In this document: in pieces, positions 11,501 to 21,896 of the stretch
Layout of the letters: each line of letters begins with the position of its first letter
Numbering within the stretch: position 1 is the stretch's first letter
Source: Aquilaria yunnanensis
Lineage: Eukaryota > Streptophyta > Magnoliopsida > Malvales > Thymelaeaceae
DNA: 64,000 nucleotides
Assembly: GCA_039654915.1 (NCBI GenBank)
Contig: CM077594.1
Location: 49,119,001 to 49,183,000 of the forward strand
Direction of reading: 5' to 3'
Program-made: the position numbers and the translations under genes
Notes under the pieces: model-generated
The model's database searches: none
Told to the model about the DNA's origin: nothing
The model's input: the letters and a program-made list of their open reading frames with translations, nothing else

Positions 11501-12014
11501 ACTTATGGATGGCATTATGCTTGCCTATGTATGCTGGATATTATGGGCCAAAGTTGCCACTTTTATGTGAATGGTTATGGACCTAGTTATGTGGAACTGT
11601 GGTGCATAATGGCATGTACATTAGTAAGCCGAGAGCATCATGCATTTTTACTTGTTGTTTTCAGAAATCTAAACCAACCTTGTGGGCTTCTTGGTTGCCA
11701 TATAGTTAGTACACTTGATGCACACCATGTATGCACTTAAATTGCATTTAAGTGTTGCCTTGCTTGTTATGCAAGTTATTAATTGAAACCTTGCTTGTTG
11801 TGCAAGTTAGGGGTTTTGGGCCTTGCCCTTGCTGCAAGTTGTTGATGGGTCTTGTTAAAGCCACCTGGGCCACCTCCCAGGCCTCTTAACTTAAGAAAAT
11901 AAGACTTAAAAGTTGCCATTACTTGCTTGGCCGAACCAAACACTTTGAGATTAAATATTGGGTTTGGGAGTTAATTTAGTAAATGATAGGCCAGGGCCTG
12001 AGTGAGGTGTGACA
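8597..12014 (+). mobile_element. 3.4-kb solo-LTR-like insertion
   Basis: The segment starts TATTAGGCACC (probably a mutated TGTTAGG) and ends GAGGTGTGACA, and is flanked by the 5-bp duplication AGCTC. No second LTR, PBS, PPT or coding domain is visible, so a solo LTR is the simplest reading. Length and the GTGTGACA end resemble long gypsy LTRs of the Tekay/Del kind, which is inference. GCCGAGAGCT-like words recur, and a 144-bp tandem periodicity lies at 9468-10490. The short reading frames inside show no recognised domain. Confidence 0.75.
9468..10490. repeat. 144-bp degenerate tandem repeat with conserved hairpin
   Basis: A hairpin word CATGG-N8-CCATG recurs at 9468, 9610, 9754, 9898, 10042, 10186, 10330 and 10472, so spacing is 142-144 bp. 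The stem is almost invariant (two units have CTTGG on the left arm) while the loop changes (TAGTTCTT, AAATTAAT, CATTGATG, TAATGATG and others). Sequence between the hairpins is more diverged but repeats GCCGA(A/G)AGCT and TTACTTGG/TACATGG words. Confidence 0.85.
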
Positions 12015-12019
12015 AGCTC
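12015..12019. repeat. Target-site duplication AGCTC (right)
   Basis: Right-hand copy of the duplication that flanks the 8597-12014 insertion. Confidence 0.8.
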
Positions 12020-13690
12020 ACTTACAAAGCTTTCGTCGAGAGTAAGTTCCCTTCCAAATTTTGCTATAAGTACCCCTTTGGACTTACACTGATATTTCCT
12101 TCCTTTTTCAGAGATGGGCGACCAGTCAGCTGCCTTCTACAAGTCCCACTTCCTCGTTCAGGCCGAGAAGGGGGAATAGAAGAATAAGGCCACCCCGAAG
12201 AGGCAAAAGGCATCTGGAGAGGGGTCATCCTCGGCCAAGAAAGTGAAGAATGACCCTCTTCCCCCCCTCCGGAAGTTGTTGAAGAGGTCGAGGACCAGCC
12301 TTTGGTCCATGTCGACCTGCCATCGAAGCTGGCCATCAACTCCACTCCCTGAAGTCCTGTCACTTCGGCGGATATCCTGGGCACTTTGGTAGGGGGCCCT
12401 TTTACCGAGGAGCTTGAGGAGCGAAGATGAAGCAAGGGCAAACACATCCCTGCCGAAGTGGAGGAAGTCCATGATTCCAATGATGACATTGCCGAGGTTC
12501 CGCCAGGTTTGCCCCACAGCCATTTCCTTATAAATTCAGACATTTTTAGCATTCTCAATCTTATAGACGTATGGTTAAGGGACAATGTACTGATGGAACT
12601 ACGGCGTGACTTTGCAGAGGAACTAGCGCCCTTAGCATGGATGGTGGAGCATGCCCGGAAGCTGGCCCTTCGGGACTCCCATATCCAGAAGGATAAGGTT
12701 CTGAGGGAGCATTTCTAGTCTTTCACGGAGGACATGAACTTGTTCTCTGAAGACAGCCAGCAAATGGCTCCCCAAATGGCAAGGGGCGTGCTCACCCAAG
12801 CCCCTTTCAAATCTCTGGCAGGTGAGTGCCCGAACGAGGACATCCTCCCCGCGAGGATATCCGAACATGCTGCCCAGGTATTCCTCAGACCCTTCATCTT
12901 TCTCCAAATTTTTCTAAGTGTTTGGTTTTCTTTTTTTTTTACAGCTCTTGGCGTACAACGGATATTTCAGAGCTTGGGTAGCAAAACAATCTTCGGTTCG
13001 ATCTTGGGCCGAAGAGCGTCTGGAGAAGCCCAAGGTATTTTGGATCAACTCGATCATCAAGAATGCCGAGCTGAGCAAAATAGCCAAGGAGGAGGTTGCC
13101 AAACTTCGAGAGGAGTTCTTGAAGGGTCAGGATGAGCTCTTAAAGGATTTCTCCCAGAAGATGTCTGACCTCGGTCAAAGGTCATTGAGCTGACTTTGGC
13201 CAACGAGGCCTACCAAAGGAGAACGAGGAAGACTCTGCTCTCCTGACGAAAGCCCTCACTGACAATGCTGATCTTTAGGCCGAGGTCGACGTGCTGAAGA
13301 ATGAGACAAAGAAGATGAAGAAGACGAAGAAGCTTGAGAAGGAGGTCGCTGAGTTGAGGAACAAGCTGGACGACTTGTCCGTCAAGAAAGACAAGGCAGA
13401 CCGAGCAACCAAGTTTGCTTTTCAAGATGGCTTTTGTCTAGCTTGGCACCAAGTCCTAGCGAAGTACCCCAACCTCGATCCCTCCTTCTTAGCTGCTTTG
13501 GAATCCCTGAGGGGCCTCGCTGGGCCTGGTCAAAGATTGATCATCTCAATTGCCATTTAGTCCTCCTTCGGCACCGAAAGTTGCAACAAAGGATGTTGGG
13601 GATGGAGCATCTCACGATGGCGGGGTCCCTTAGGTGTCCAGGGCTTCACTTTTTCTTTTTCTTTTTCTTTGTAACCTTATTCTTGTAATC
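12020..13690 (+). pseudogene. Tat antisense ORF, C-terminal coiled-coil part
   Basis: Continuation of the antisense ORF after the insertion. It aligns with the minus-strand copy at 34438-36120. Recognisable pieces are an acidic/basic low-complexity stretch, a block near VLMELRRDFAEE (12590-12620), a repeat-poor region with LLAYNGYFRAW (near 12950), and a Lys/Glu-rich heptad-like segment near 13290-13390 (KKLEKEVAELRNKLDDL), predicted as coiled coil, followed by FQDGFCLAWHQVLAKYPNLD. Several frameshifts split it, so it is a pseudogene. An AATAAA-like signal follows at about 13717. The name and function of the protein are unknown; the other reading, a Gag-like protein, is less likely because it faces the integrase. 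Confidence 0.7.
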
Positions 13691-14083
13691 TCCTCCTTGT
13701 AATAAGGATCCATTTAATAAAATTTCTTCTTTTTTTCTTTCTTCCAAAATTTGGCTAAGTCTCAAGACAAGTTTCTCCTTAAATAATCTCCGGTTCCAAG
13801 AGTTAGTTTGACCACTTTCGGTCTAGGACCCTCGAGAAGATATTTTTCGCGCTTTTTATCAACCATCTTCTGCACAACACTGGCTTCGGCAATATCTTTC
13901 GGCAAAGCTTTGCCTGTTTTTATCAGCCATGTTCGGTTGATGCTGCTTCGTAGAAAATGTGTTATTTTCGCAAGTAAATACTTGCGCCTTGTTCGGGTAG
14001 ATTTCTTAGGTGGGGCTATTTTTCCCCAAAAAAAATTCTATACTTAGAAAAATTTCTAAATGTACAATTCTCTGAAAAAAATT
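13691..14083. other. Spacer between Tat antisense ORF and integrase
   Basis: About 390 bp with no coding potential, rich in TTCGGT-type words. It lies between the 3' ends of two converging frames, and the second Tat copy has the same arrangement at 33707-34437. It ends in short A/T-rich words near 14040-14100 (TTCTAAGTGTAGAATTTCTT) that match the region after the integrase in the other copy. Confidence 0.5.
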
Positions 14084-15060
14084 CTAAGTGTAGAATTTCT
14101 TCAAGTCATCTGAATGCCATGTATTTTTCAGTTCTCCACCTTTGGTATCGCCGAGCTTATAAACTCCCATCCAAACCTCGTCAAGGACCAAATAAGGCCC
14201 CTCCCAGCTTGCCCAAAGTACCCCGTGAGATGGTCTTCGAGGCTCAAAATTAGCTTTTCGGAGAACAAGATCTCCCTTCCTGATTCCTTTTCGTTTGACA
14301 TGTAAGTTCACAGTTATAGCTACCCTTTGCTGAAAAGCTTTTCTTCTGAGCTCAGCTACCTCTCTGTGTTCGTCAAATAGGTCAAGCTTAGTTCTTAGCC
14401 CCAGGTTGTTTCCTTCTTCGTCAAACACTTGTATCCTGACCAATGGCTGAACCACCTTGATAGAAATAATGGCCTCCGTGCCAAAGACGAGTGAAAAAGG
14501 TGTCTCACCTGTGGCCCTTCGGGGTGTTGTCCGATAGCTCCATAGCACGCTAGGAAGTTCTCCGGGCCATTTTCCTTTTGCTTCCTTCAATCTTTTTTTT
14601 CAAACCATCTTTTATGGTTCTGTTGGACACCTCTACCTGTCCGTTGCTTTAAGGATGAGCTACCAGGGCGAAGTGCATTTTTATCCCGAGGTCAGAAGTG
14701 AACTCTTGGAATCCCTTGTCAACAAACTAGGAACCATTGTCGGCCACTATCACCCTCGGTAAGCCGAATCTGCATACGATGTTCCTCCAGACAAATTTTT
14801 GTATGTCTTTCACCGAAGTGGTTGCCAGGGGCTCTGCCTCGATCCATTTAGTGAAGTAATCTACTGCGACCACATAGAACTTTTCTCCTCCGGGTGCAGT
14901 CAGGAGTGGCCTGATGAGGTCAATGCCCCATACTGCAAAGGGACAAGGGTAGTTAGTCGAAGTTATCGTTTTCGAAGGTAGCCTCTGGACGTTGGCGTGT
15001 CTTTGGCAATTATCAAATTTCTGGACAAACTGCATCGTGTCCTTTCTTTAGGTGGGCCAG
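14084..15060 (-). pseudogene. Tat-like gypsy integrase (broken)
   Basis: Minus-strand remnant of a Ty3/gypsy integrase. The upstream part contains CNNCQRH-like (here DNCQRH), WGIDLI with the first catalytic Asp, and VADNGS with the second Asp. A TAG at 14727-14729 follows directly where Gln is usual. The downstream part begins near NRTIKDGLK and continues through [24 protein letters not shown] to the C-terminal GPYLVLDEV and WHSDDLKKFYT. The family catalyses DNA strand transfer of the retrotransposon cDNA; this copy cannot make the full protein. It converges on the antisense ORF to its left and continues into RNase H on its right. Confidence 0.85.
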
Positions 15061-15410
15061 AAGTACCCCTGGCGGAGTAGTACTCTTGCCAAGGCATCAG
15101 CTCCTATGTGGGAACCACAAGCCCCCTCATGGACTTCTTTGAGGACTTTCTCTATGTCTTCTTCGCTGACACACCTTTGCAGTGGACTCACGTACCCCTA
15201 TCGGTATAACTCTTCTCCAATTAGGAAATATCATCCGGAACATCTTCGGACTTTTACTGCTTCGCGAGGGTCTTCAGGAAGCTTTGAGGTTGTAAGATAC
15301 TTTTTTATGGGATTTTTCCATCCTCTTTCCGGGGTTGCTATGCTCATTATGGCTCTGCTCAGGTGACTTAGTAATTCGATGGACTTTTTTGACTTTGCCA
15401 AAGTATCTGC
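15061..15410 (-). pseudogene. Tat RNase H C-terminus and linker to integrase
   Basis: Conceptual minus-strand translation gives SQNITADTLAKS, the diverged end of a gypsy RNase H (usual ADALAKLA), followed by RAIMSIATPERGWKNPI and a linker typical of Tat-type pol. The N-terminal part is missing because the copia LTR begins at 15411. Unlike most of the pol sequences here it holds no full catalytic set. Confidence 0.65.
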
Positions 15411-16254
15411 TGTTATGTTTTGGGAGCCAAACAGCACAGCGGAATTTAACTGAAACCCTCCAAGATCCAAGTGAAACGGGGTAAACCGGGAGTTTCAAAA
15501 ATTTTCATACCTAATTTTCGGCTGAGATCTCTCACTCAACTGGAGAGTCGAATCACAAAACCTGAACAGTTGACGTGTTCAGGCTCTCTATGGTATCCAC
15601 ACGAGCCTCTCGGCATCACCACGCTTCCACCGCATCCCGGCAGATGCGTTTCTCTTGCGCTCACAGTGCTAGCTTGCGTCCTCCAAGGAATTGCAAGAGA
15701 AGAGTGCGGCTGTCCTTTTTGGAGGCTAGGGCAAGGAGACCTGCGAATTTCTCACTTAAAGTTGTATTTATAGTGAGACTCAACTTCCAGGCCTAATGGG
15801 TTTCAAAGCCCTAATCCAATTAGGCCTTAATTTTGGGCTTAATAATGGCTCAACTCTTGGGCCCATTATTAATATGAAATTATTGTGAAACCATAACCCA
15901 AATAATTAGCCCATGCACTCTAATGATCCAAATAGCTCTACGTGTGCGACCCAATAGGCTCTTACCACGTTGGCAATGATCATAAATCACATTTATGATC
16001 ATAAGCAATGAGCGGTGTCTAGCAACACATCATTGCTACCCAACTGACAAGATTCTCAATGATTTTACTAAACCTTTATGATCATCACCGATATATGCTA
16101 TTGTCCTTTTGTCCAAGATATCAAGACTAAGCACGAGACATGGAATGTGTCACTTTCGTATAGCTCAATCTTTGGTTTCTTGATTACTGATAGCCGAAGT
16201 GCTATCGCCCTGGTCACCTAAGGACCCCGGAAAGGAGGGAGTCAGACACCTGAG

Positions 16255-17275
16255 TGATGCGAACCCCGATGGTATAAAGACCATGAAACTCGCCCAAGAT
16301 GTTTTCAAGCTCCACAAGACATCAAAGAGACTGGGTTTAAAGACCCCCACCCCTAATCAACCTGTGATTAGAAACGAGAAGTATAGAACTCCAAGAACAC
16401 AAGCACACTTGTGCACCAAGGCAGTCCACAAAGAACCAAAGAGAAAATCTCTCCAAAGAGCAATATTATTTTGAAATTTTTCTGTATATTTACATCCAGA
16501 ATATGTGCCTTTATATAGGCCTAAACTAGGGTTAAAATCTGGGCAAAATTCGCAGCCCAAGTCACCTAGGAAACCTAGTTACAAAGGACTCAAGAAAACC
16601 TAGTCAAACTAGGACTCTAACACACTTTTAACACATGTTTAAGGTGTGCAGCGAATTCCTTTTATCCTAAATGACCTGAATCAATTCCATGGCCTAAATA
16701 ACATCCTAAATAATGTAAATAAATATGAAAATAAAATAAAATACGTTACAAAACAAGATTGGCCATAAAAACTCCAAAATAGCCTTCTTGGGTGATTCTG
16801 GCTTGTGTCTCCAACTTCAAGCTGAAATTCGAACTTGATGCAGCAATGATTTCTCAAAATTCAAAGCATAAAAGTTGTAGATCTCTTTCTTAGCTTCGAA
16901 ACCACACTTGAATCACACAAAATGGACTTCTGAATCGAAAGATATTCCCAAAATACTGCAATTGCTTCTGAACCAGCGATAACTCGTAAATCGCGACTTT
17001 GAAGCTAAATTGGACCACCTTAACGTGCAAACTGGGTTTGATGGTCTTCAAATGATTTGTAGCTCCAGATGTTATATTTCCAATGAATCAAGAATTACTC
17101 AATTCTGATCTGTTTAGCTCAAGATATGAATTTTCTACCAGAATATCGCCAATCTGTCAAAATCCAAGCTTGAAGTGCACTAGTGAGCTCCTTAGCCTTT
17201 TTCCTTGTCAATGGTCCACTAGAAACCTTTAGTGGGTCCTTGCTTTCCTTGGTTGTGCCTTCTTTTATCGTATCA
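16255..17275 (-). repeat. E4 3' LTR
   Basis: On the plus strand it runs from TGATGCGAACCCC to ATCGTATCA. The end at 17275 abuts the polypurine tract. It encodes the last 51 residues of the X-tail frame, which stops at 17119. Confidence 0.92.
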
Positions 17276-19197
17276 GCTCCCCCCTCCTTAGAAGGATTCG
17301 TCCTCGAATCAAAACCTGCACTAGAAAAGGGAATTGAATCAATAACAATGAAATAATCAACACATAAGCATTTACCTTTGACATAAGCACCAATAGCATG
17401 GAATGCTTGTGTATCGAGCTTTAATCTTGTGCAAAACCTGAACCAATATCCAAACGCAATGATACCTCCAGGGTCGAAAACAAAGTTAGAAGCAATTAGC
17501 ACAAAAAATCTGAAAGTTAGCACAATTTTCATTTTAACTCGAGGCATCACTTTCATTGCCTTTGCCATCTCAAAAATATTATTCCCAAAACTAGGAAAAG
17601 TGTTAGAAGAATTTACCTTCGAGATGCTGTATGCACTCAAAACAAATGGACCTAAACTCACACAAGTGTTATGGTTATGAGAAACACAAGTTATGCATGT
17701 CAAAATAATAGTTTGCATAGGCCATTCAAACAAACAAGAACTGAACACAATGTGGCCTAAACTAATAAAAAAACTAGGATGCATGAATTTCACAAAAATC
17801 CTAAGCATTTTAAATGAAACAAGATCAAACTTATTTTTGTATGCATATGCACCACAATGCATAAAAATTGTGAATATGTATGAAATGTGACACAAAACAA
17901 AGGACTCAACATACCTCCTTAAAAGACTGAATTTAAAACCAGAATTTTCACTCAAAATAAAAACTTTTAGGTTTGGACATAAAGAAAAAAGATTAATGCT
18001 GAAAAGTTTGTGTAATGCATGTGTCAAGATAAAAAAATGCTTGCTGGAAATTAAAGATTGACACACAAAAATGGGCTGAATATAAATGTTAATCAAAGAA
18101 GTATGTAATGCATGTGTAACAACCAATTTATGCATGCAAAATTCTAAAGAAGTAGATTTAACTTGAGACAAAACAAAACAATGTGACATGGATGCAAAGC
18201 AAACAAAATCAAAAACCAAAGACACCAAAACAATTTTTTCTTTACAGAAACTCATGGAATTCAAAATATGATTTGACAAAACCAAAGAATTAGAAGGCTT
18301 AAAACCATATTTTGTCAAATTTCCATGCTTACTTCCTTCTCTTAATCTAGTTTCATGAAAACCATTCTTCAAAATAACATTGCAAGCAAACACACATTCT
18401 TTGAGATTTTCATGCAAAACTACATCAAATCTAGGTGTTAGGAAGAAATACATTACAGTGGTTGGACTTAGTCTCCAAGTATCTTCCTTTGGTGTAGAAA
18501 CCACAAAATTTTCACCTTTGCACTCAATGGCTTTGGTTGGAGTTGCATTAATTTCATCCCCTTGAAACATAGGATAAGAAACAATGTCAGGCAAATTTTT
18601 GCATATGAAATCACTTGGACTTACCTCAAATTGTTTCTTCTCAACCTCCTTTGTTGTTTTAATGCATGGGACATGGCTTAGAATATTAGGAACACCAACT
18701 TCTTGGATGGGCAGCAACTCACTTGATTCTTGAAGTTCATATCCACTTAAGTCCTGAAAAAAAGACAACACAACACTAGAAGAAGACTCCATTACGTTAG
18801 ATGAAAGTATGGCTTCTCTGTTGGTCTTTCTCTCTTCACTCGGCTTGGGTTCATTACACTCTTGTCTTCTCTCAACTTCGCACTCAATTTCTTCTCTCGG
18901 GAATTCTCCACTCTTCGTCCCCTCATGTTCACTCTTCTCACTTAATCTCTCGGTTGTTCTCTCGGCTTTCCCCTCATCACTCATGCCCTCAACTTTCCCC
19001 TCTTTTACTTTTCTCTCAACCTCACTTTGAAGTTTTCTTTGATCCTCCAAAACTTGTTGTGGTGAAAGTGGTATAACTATGATTGACTTTTCTTGTTGCA
19101 GCCGAGACAAGTCTCCTTTTGTGGCTTCCATGTTTGGCTTGGGCACTTCACATCTTTGCTCCATGCTCCTTTCCATGTGGAAATTCCTCCTTGACAC
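17119..19197 (-). CDS. E4 X-tail ORF (unknown protein domain in place of Pol)
   Basis: A 692-codon open frame. Order: residues about 17-100 are a Lys/Glu-rich linker homologous to the post-protease linker of family A ([17 protein letters not shown]); then about 500 residues of unrecognised sequence X, rich in Phe, Leu, Ser, Cys and His with several hydrophobic stretches; then RTNPSKEGG at the polypurine tract; then a tail encoded in the LTR with [11 protein letters not shown]. No RT, RNase H or integrase motif is present. Against E1 it shows in-frame indels of 12 codons in each direction. A 4-bp deletion near 19148 separates it from Gag, with which it is fused in E1 and E3, so this copy is frameshifted. 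The T-rich sense strand lowers stop frequency, so coding status is likely but unproven. Confidence 0.65.
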   Translation of the reverse strand: MSRRNFHMERSMEQRCEVPKPNMEATKGDLSRLQQEKSIIVIPLSPQQVLEDQRKLQSEVERKVKEGKVEGMSDEGKAERTTERLSEKSEHEGTKSGEFPREEIECEVERRQECNEPKPSEERKTNREAILSSNVMESSSSVVLSFFQDLSGYELQESSELLPIQEVGVPNILSHVPCIKTTKEVEKKQFEVSPSDFICKNLPDIVSYPMFQGDEINATPTKAIECKGENFVVSTPKEDTWRLSPTTVMYFFLTPRFDVVLHENLKECVFACNVILKNGFHETRLREGSKHGNLTKYGFKPSNSLVLSNHILNSMSFCKEKIVLVSLVFDFVCFASMSHCFVLSQVKSTSLEFCMHKLVVTHALHTSLINIYIQPIFVCQSLISSKHFFILTHALHKLFSINLFSLCPNLKVFILSENSGFKFSLLRRYVESFVLCHISYIFTIFMHCGAYAYKNKFDLVSFKMLRIFVKFMHPSFFISLGHIVFSSCLFEWPMQTIILTCITCVSHNHNTCVSLGPFVLSAYSISKVNSSNTFPSFGNNIFEMAKAMKVMPRVKMKIVLTFRFFVLIASNFVFDPGGIIAFGYWFRFCTRLKLDTQAFHAIGAYVKGKCLCVDYFIVIDSIPFSSAGFDSRTNPSKEGGADTIKEGTTKESKDPLKVSSGPLTRKKAKELTSALQAWILTDWRYSGRKFIS
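17277..17289 (-). promoter_or_regulatory. E4 polypurine tract
   Basis: CTCCCCCCTCCTT on the plus strand (AAGGAGGGGGGAG in element sense), one base from the 3' LTR. It is the expected primer for second-strand synthesis and is identical in family A and B copies. Confidence 0.9.
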
Positions 19198-19976
19198 ATC
19201 TTGGATGCCTTGGACCTTTTGATGATCCTTTCGGCCTTGGTGGCATAATAAAGCAAATCCTCCATGTTCAAATAAGGTGCCATTTCCACTTTGTTGGCAA
19301 TCTTAGGATTGAGACCATTAATGAATCTAGCAATGGTGGTCTCCTCATCCTCCATGATGTTGGCTCGGGTCAAGGTTATCTCCAAGTCTTTGTAGTAGTC
19401 CTCCACACTCCTTTCGCCTTGCACTAGCTTTTGAAGTTTGAGGCATTGATCTCTAGTGTAGTAACTAGGCACAAATCTCCTCCTAATTAATGCTTTAAGG
19501 GCTCTCCATGTGTGTATGGGCTCCTTCTCATTCCTTCTCCTAGAAATAACATCCTGTTTCCACCATACAAGAGCATAATTAGTGAACTTTATGGTAGCCA
19601 ATTTAACCTTATTTTCCTCGGAGTAATGATGACAATCAAACACCATCTCAATCTTTTGCTCCCACTCCCAATATGCGTCGAGATCACTCCTCCCTTGGAA
19701 AGGTGGAATGGTAGGCTTGATGGAATTTAGGTTGTTATCCTCTCTTGGCTCACACCTCATTAGAAACCCATGGTCATGCCAATGCCCTTCTTCCTCCTCG
19801 GGTTCTTCTCTCCTTGGACCTCTTCTTGGTTGCAAGATGGGATTTGGTCTCCTTGGCAATCTCAAATCAATGTCCTCAATCCTCCCCACAAGTCTATTGA
19901 GAGTTTCTTGAAGCTCTCTCATGGTTGGCTCCTCATTGTGTCTTACTTTTATTCTCCTATCCTCCTGGCCCTCCAT
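19077..19976 (-). CDS. E4 Gag (299 aa, frameshifted at its end)
   Basis: Starts at the ATG at 19976 (MEGQEDRR). It has a Pro/Arg/Glu-rich N-terminus, then the Retrotrans_gag core from about residue 90 ([57 protein letters not shown]). This is the capsid-type domain that packages element RNA. There is no CCHC zinc knuckle: the homologous stretch of family A is deleted. The final about 30 residues are out of frame because of the 4-bp deletion near 19148. The upstream in-frame codons are without ATG, so I chose 19976, which is also the start conserved in E1, E2 and E3. Confidence 0.85.
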   Translation of the reverse strand: MEGQEDRRIKVRHNEEPTMRELQETLNRLVGRIEDIDLRLPRRPNPILQPRRGPRREEPEEEEGHWHDHGFLMRCEPREDNNLNSIKPTIPPFQGRSDLDAYWEWEQKIEMVFDCHHYSEENKVKLATIKFTNYALVWWKQDVISRRRNEKEPIHTWRALKALIRRRFVPSYYTRDQCLKLQKLVQGERSVEDYYKDLEITLTRANIMEDEETTIARFINGLNPKIANKVEMAPYLNMEDLLYYATKAERIIKRSKASKMCQGGISTWKGAWSKDVKCPSQTWKPQKETCLGCNKKSQS

Positions 19977-20860
19977 ACTCCTGAAAAACAAAGATCCTCA
20001 CAAACACTCACCTCACGTGTTTCACTCAAAAGATGAACACTCAAACACTCAATTTGTTAGTGAGATATTGCTATTCAAAGAGTTCTCAAAAGTTCTAAGA
20101 AAACTATCCTCAAAGCACACAAGAAAACTTGAATTCTTGAAGAACTATTTTGACTCCAAAAGAGGTGGGCTAAACAAGCTTTAAAAGACTCTAGGAAGCC
20201 CTTGCAATTGATGATCACAAGAAGCACAAAGAAAGCTTTTTGGCTCAAAAACAATGAGATAGGTTTTGGGGCGCAAAACTTTCAACACTTTGTAAAAACT
20301 TCTCTTTTTGCAAGCTTTCCTTTCTTTGTTCTTTTCTTTTCTTTTCTTCCTTTTTTTTTTCTCTTTTTTTTTTCTCTTTTTGCTTGCTGTTTCGATGCTA
20401 ACCAAACGTTCTCTTTGAAATTCCTGACTATCAAAGACAAAAAGTTAGAATTCTTTTCGGCCAAGACAAGAAACTATTGAAATTTGCACAATTTGAAGCA
20501 ACTTTTTGATACCGAAACTTCCTCAACTTGGATCCTTCTTTTTTTGGTGTTTTCTTGACTCTAGGATGCTGGAGACAACGAAAACAAGAAAGGTTAACAA
20601 GGCTGGACATGAAATAGAAAGATAAGAAATAATCAGGAACAAACAATTTGAAACCGAGAAAACTAGACAACACGGATTGACTTCTTTTTGTTGTTTTTGT
20701 GATTTTCGGACTTGAACAAGGATGGAATAAAAAGGGACAGACCTGAAACAAGACAAAAAAGGATTAAAACAGAGAATTAAAACACGAAAATTACTGGACA
20801 GAATTGAAAGAAAAATGAAGGGAAACAAAAACACAAGATATGTCCTTCAATGGAACTTGT
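19977..20860 (-). other. E4 leader between PBS and gag
   Basis: About 880 bp with no conserved ORF. It contains a long pyrimidine-rich run on the plus strand near 20320-20385 (A/G-rich in the RNA). All A and B copies have the same kind of leader, about 900 bp. Confidence 0.7.
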
Positions 20861-20873
20861 GGCTCTGATACCA
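20861..20873 (-). promoter_or_regulatory. E4 primer-binding site (tRNA-iMet)
   Basis: GGCTCTGATACCA on the plus strand, i.e. TGGTATCAGAGCC in element sense, two bases from the 5' LTR. This matches the 3' end of plant initiator tRNA-Met. Confidence 0.92.
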
Positions 20874-20875
20874 AC

Positions 20876-21896
20876 TAATGCGAACCCCGATGGTATAAAG
20901 ACCATGAAACTCACCCAAGATGTTTTCAAGCTCCACAAGACATCAAAGAGACTGGATTTGAAGACCCCCACCCCTAATCAACCTGTGATTAGAAACGAGA
21001 AGTATAGAACTCCAAGAACACAAGCACACTTGTGCACCAAGGCAGTCCACAAAGAACCAAAGAGAAAATCTCTCCAAAGAGCAATATTATTTCAAAATTT
21101 TTTTGTATATTTACATCCAGAATATGTGCCTTTATATAGGCCTAAACTAGGGTTAAAATCTGGGCAAAATTCGCAGCCCAAGTCACCTAGGAAACCTAGT
21201 TACAAAGGACTCAAGAAAACCTAGTCAAACTAGGACTCTAACACACTTTTAACACATGTTTAAGGTGTGCAGCGAATTCCTTTTATCCTAAATGACCTGA
21301 ATCAATTCCATGGCCTAAATAACATCCTAAATAATGTAAATAAATATGAAAATAAAATAAAATACGTTACAAAACAAGATTGGCCATAAAAACTCCAAAA
21401 TAGCCTTCTTGGGTGATTCTGGCTTGTGTCTCCAACTTCAAGCTGAAATTTGAACTTGATGCAGCAATGATTTCTCAAAATTCAAAGCATAAAAGTTGTA
21501 TATCTCTTTCTTATCTTCGAAACCACACTTGAATCCCACAAAATGGACTTCTGAATCGAAAGATATTCCCAAAATATTGCAACTGCTTCTGAACCAGCGA
21601 TAACTCATAAATCGCGACTTTGAAGCTAAATTGGACCTCCTTAACGTGCAAACTGGTTTTGATGGTCTTCATATGATTTGTAGCTCCAGATGTTATATTT
21701 CCAATGAATCAAGAATTACTCAATTCTGATCTGTTTAGCTCAAGATATGAATTTTCTACCAGAATATTGCCAATCTGTCAAAATCCAAGCTTGAAGTGCA
21801 CTAGTGAGCTCCTTAGCCTTTTTCCTTGTCAATGGTCCACTAGAAACCTTCAGTGGGTCCTTGCTTTCCTTGGTTGTGCCTTCTTTGATCGTATCA
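20876..21896 (-). repeat. E4 5' LTR
   Basis: Starts TAATGCGAACCCC (terminal TG mutated to TA on this strand) and ends ATCGTATCA. The TATA box in element sense, TATATAAA, lies at 21131-21138. Confidence 0.92.
21131..21138 (-). promoter_or_regulatory. TATA box of E4 5' LTR
   Basis: TTTATATA on the plus strand (TATATAAA in element sense) at the position of the U3/R promoter shared by all intact A and B LTRs here. Confidence 0.7.

Larger units (their letters stand above)
16255..21896 (-). mobile_element. E4: complete non-autonomous gypsy element, family B
   Basis: A full-length element of 5,642 bp: two 1,021-bp LTRs, initiator-Met PBS, polypurine tract, a Gag ORF and an X-plus-tail ORF. The target duplication CTGAG stands at 16250-16254 and 21897-21901. 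There is no protease, RT, RNase H or integrase, so mobility must depend on proteins supplied in trans, most plausibly by family A (ends, PBS, PPT and Gag are shared). About 15-20 differences between its LTRs by eye make it older than E1 and E2. Confidence 0.92.

Noticed and set aside
10601..11740. Reading frames inside the 3.4-kb LTR
   Set aside because: They are under 100 codons, Cys/Tyr/Trp-rich, overlapping and without a domain. They fit non-coding LTR sequence.
8597..12014. DNA transposon or Helitron reading of the 3.4-kb insertion
   Set aside because: There are no terminal inverted repeats and no CTRR end, and the 5-bp TSD with a TGACA end fits an LTR better.
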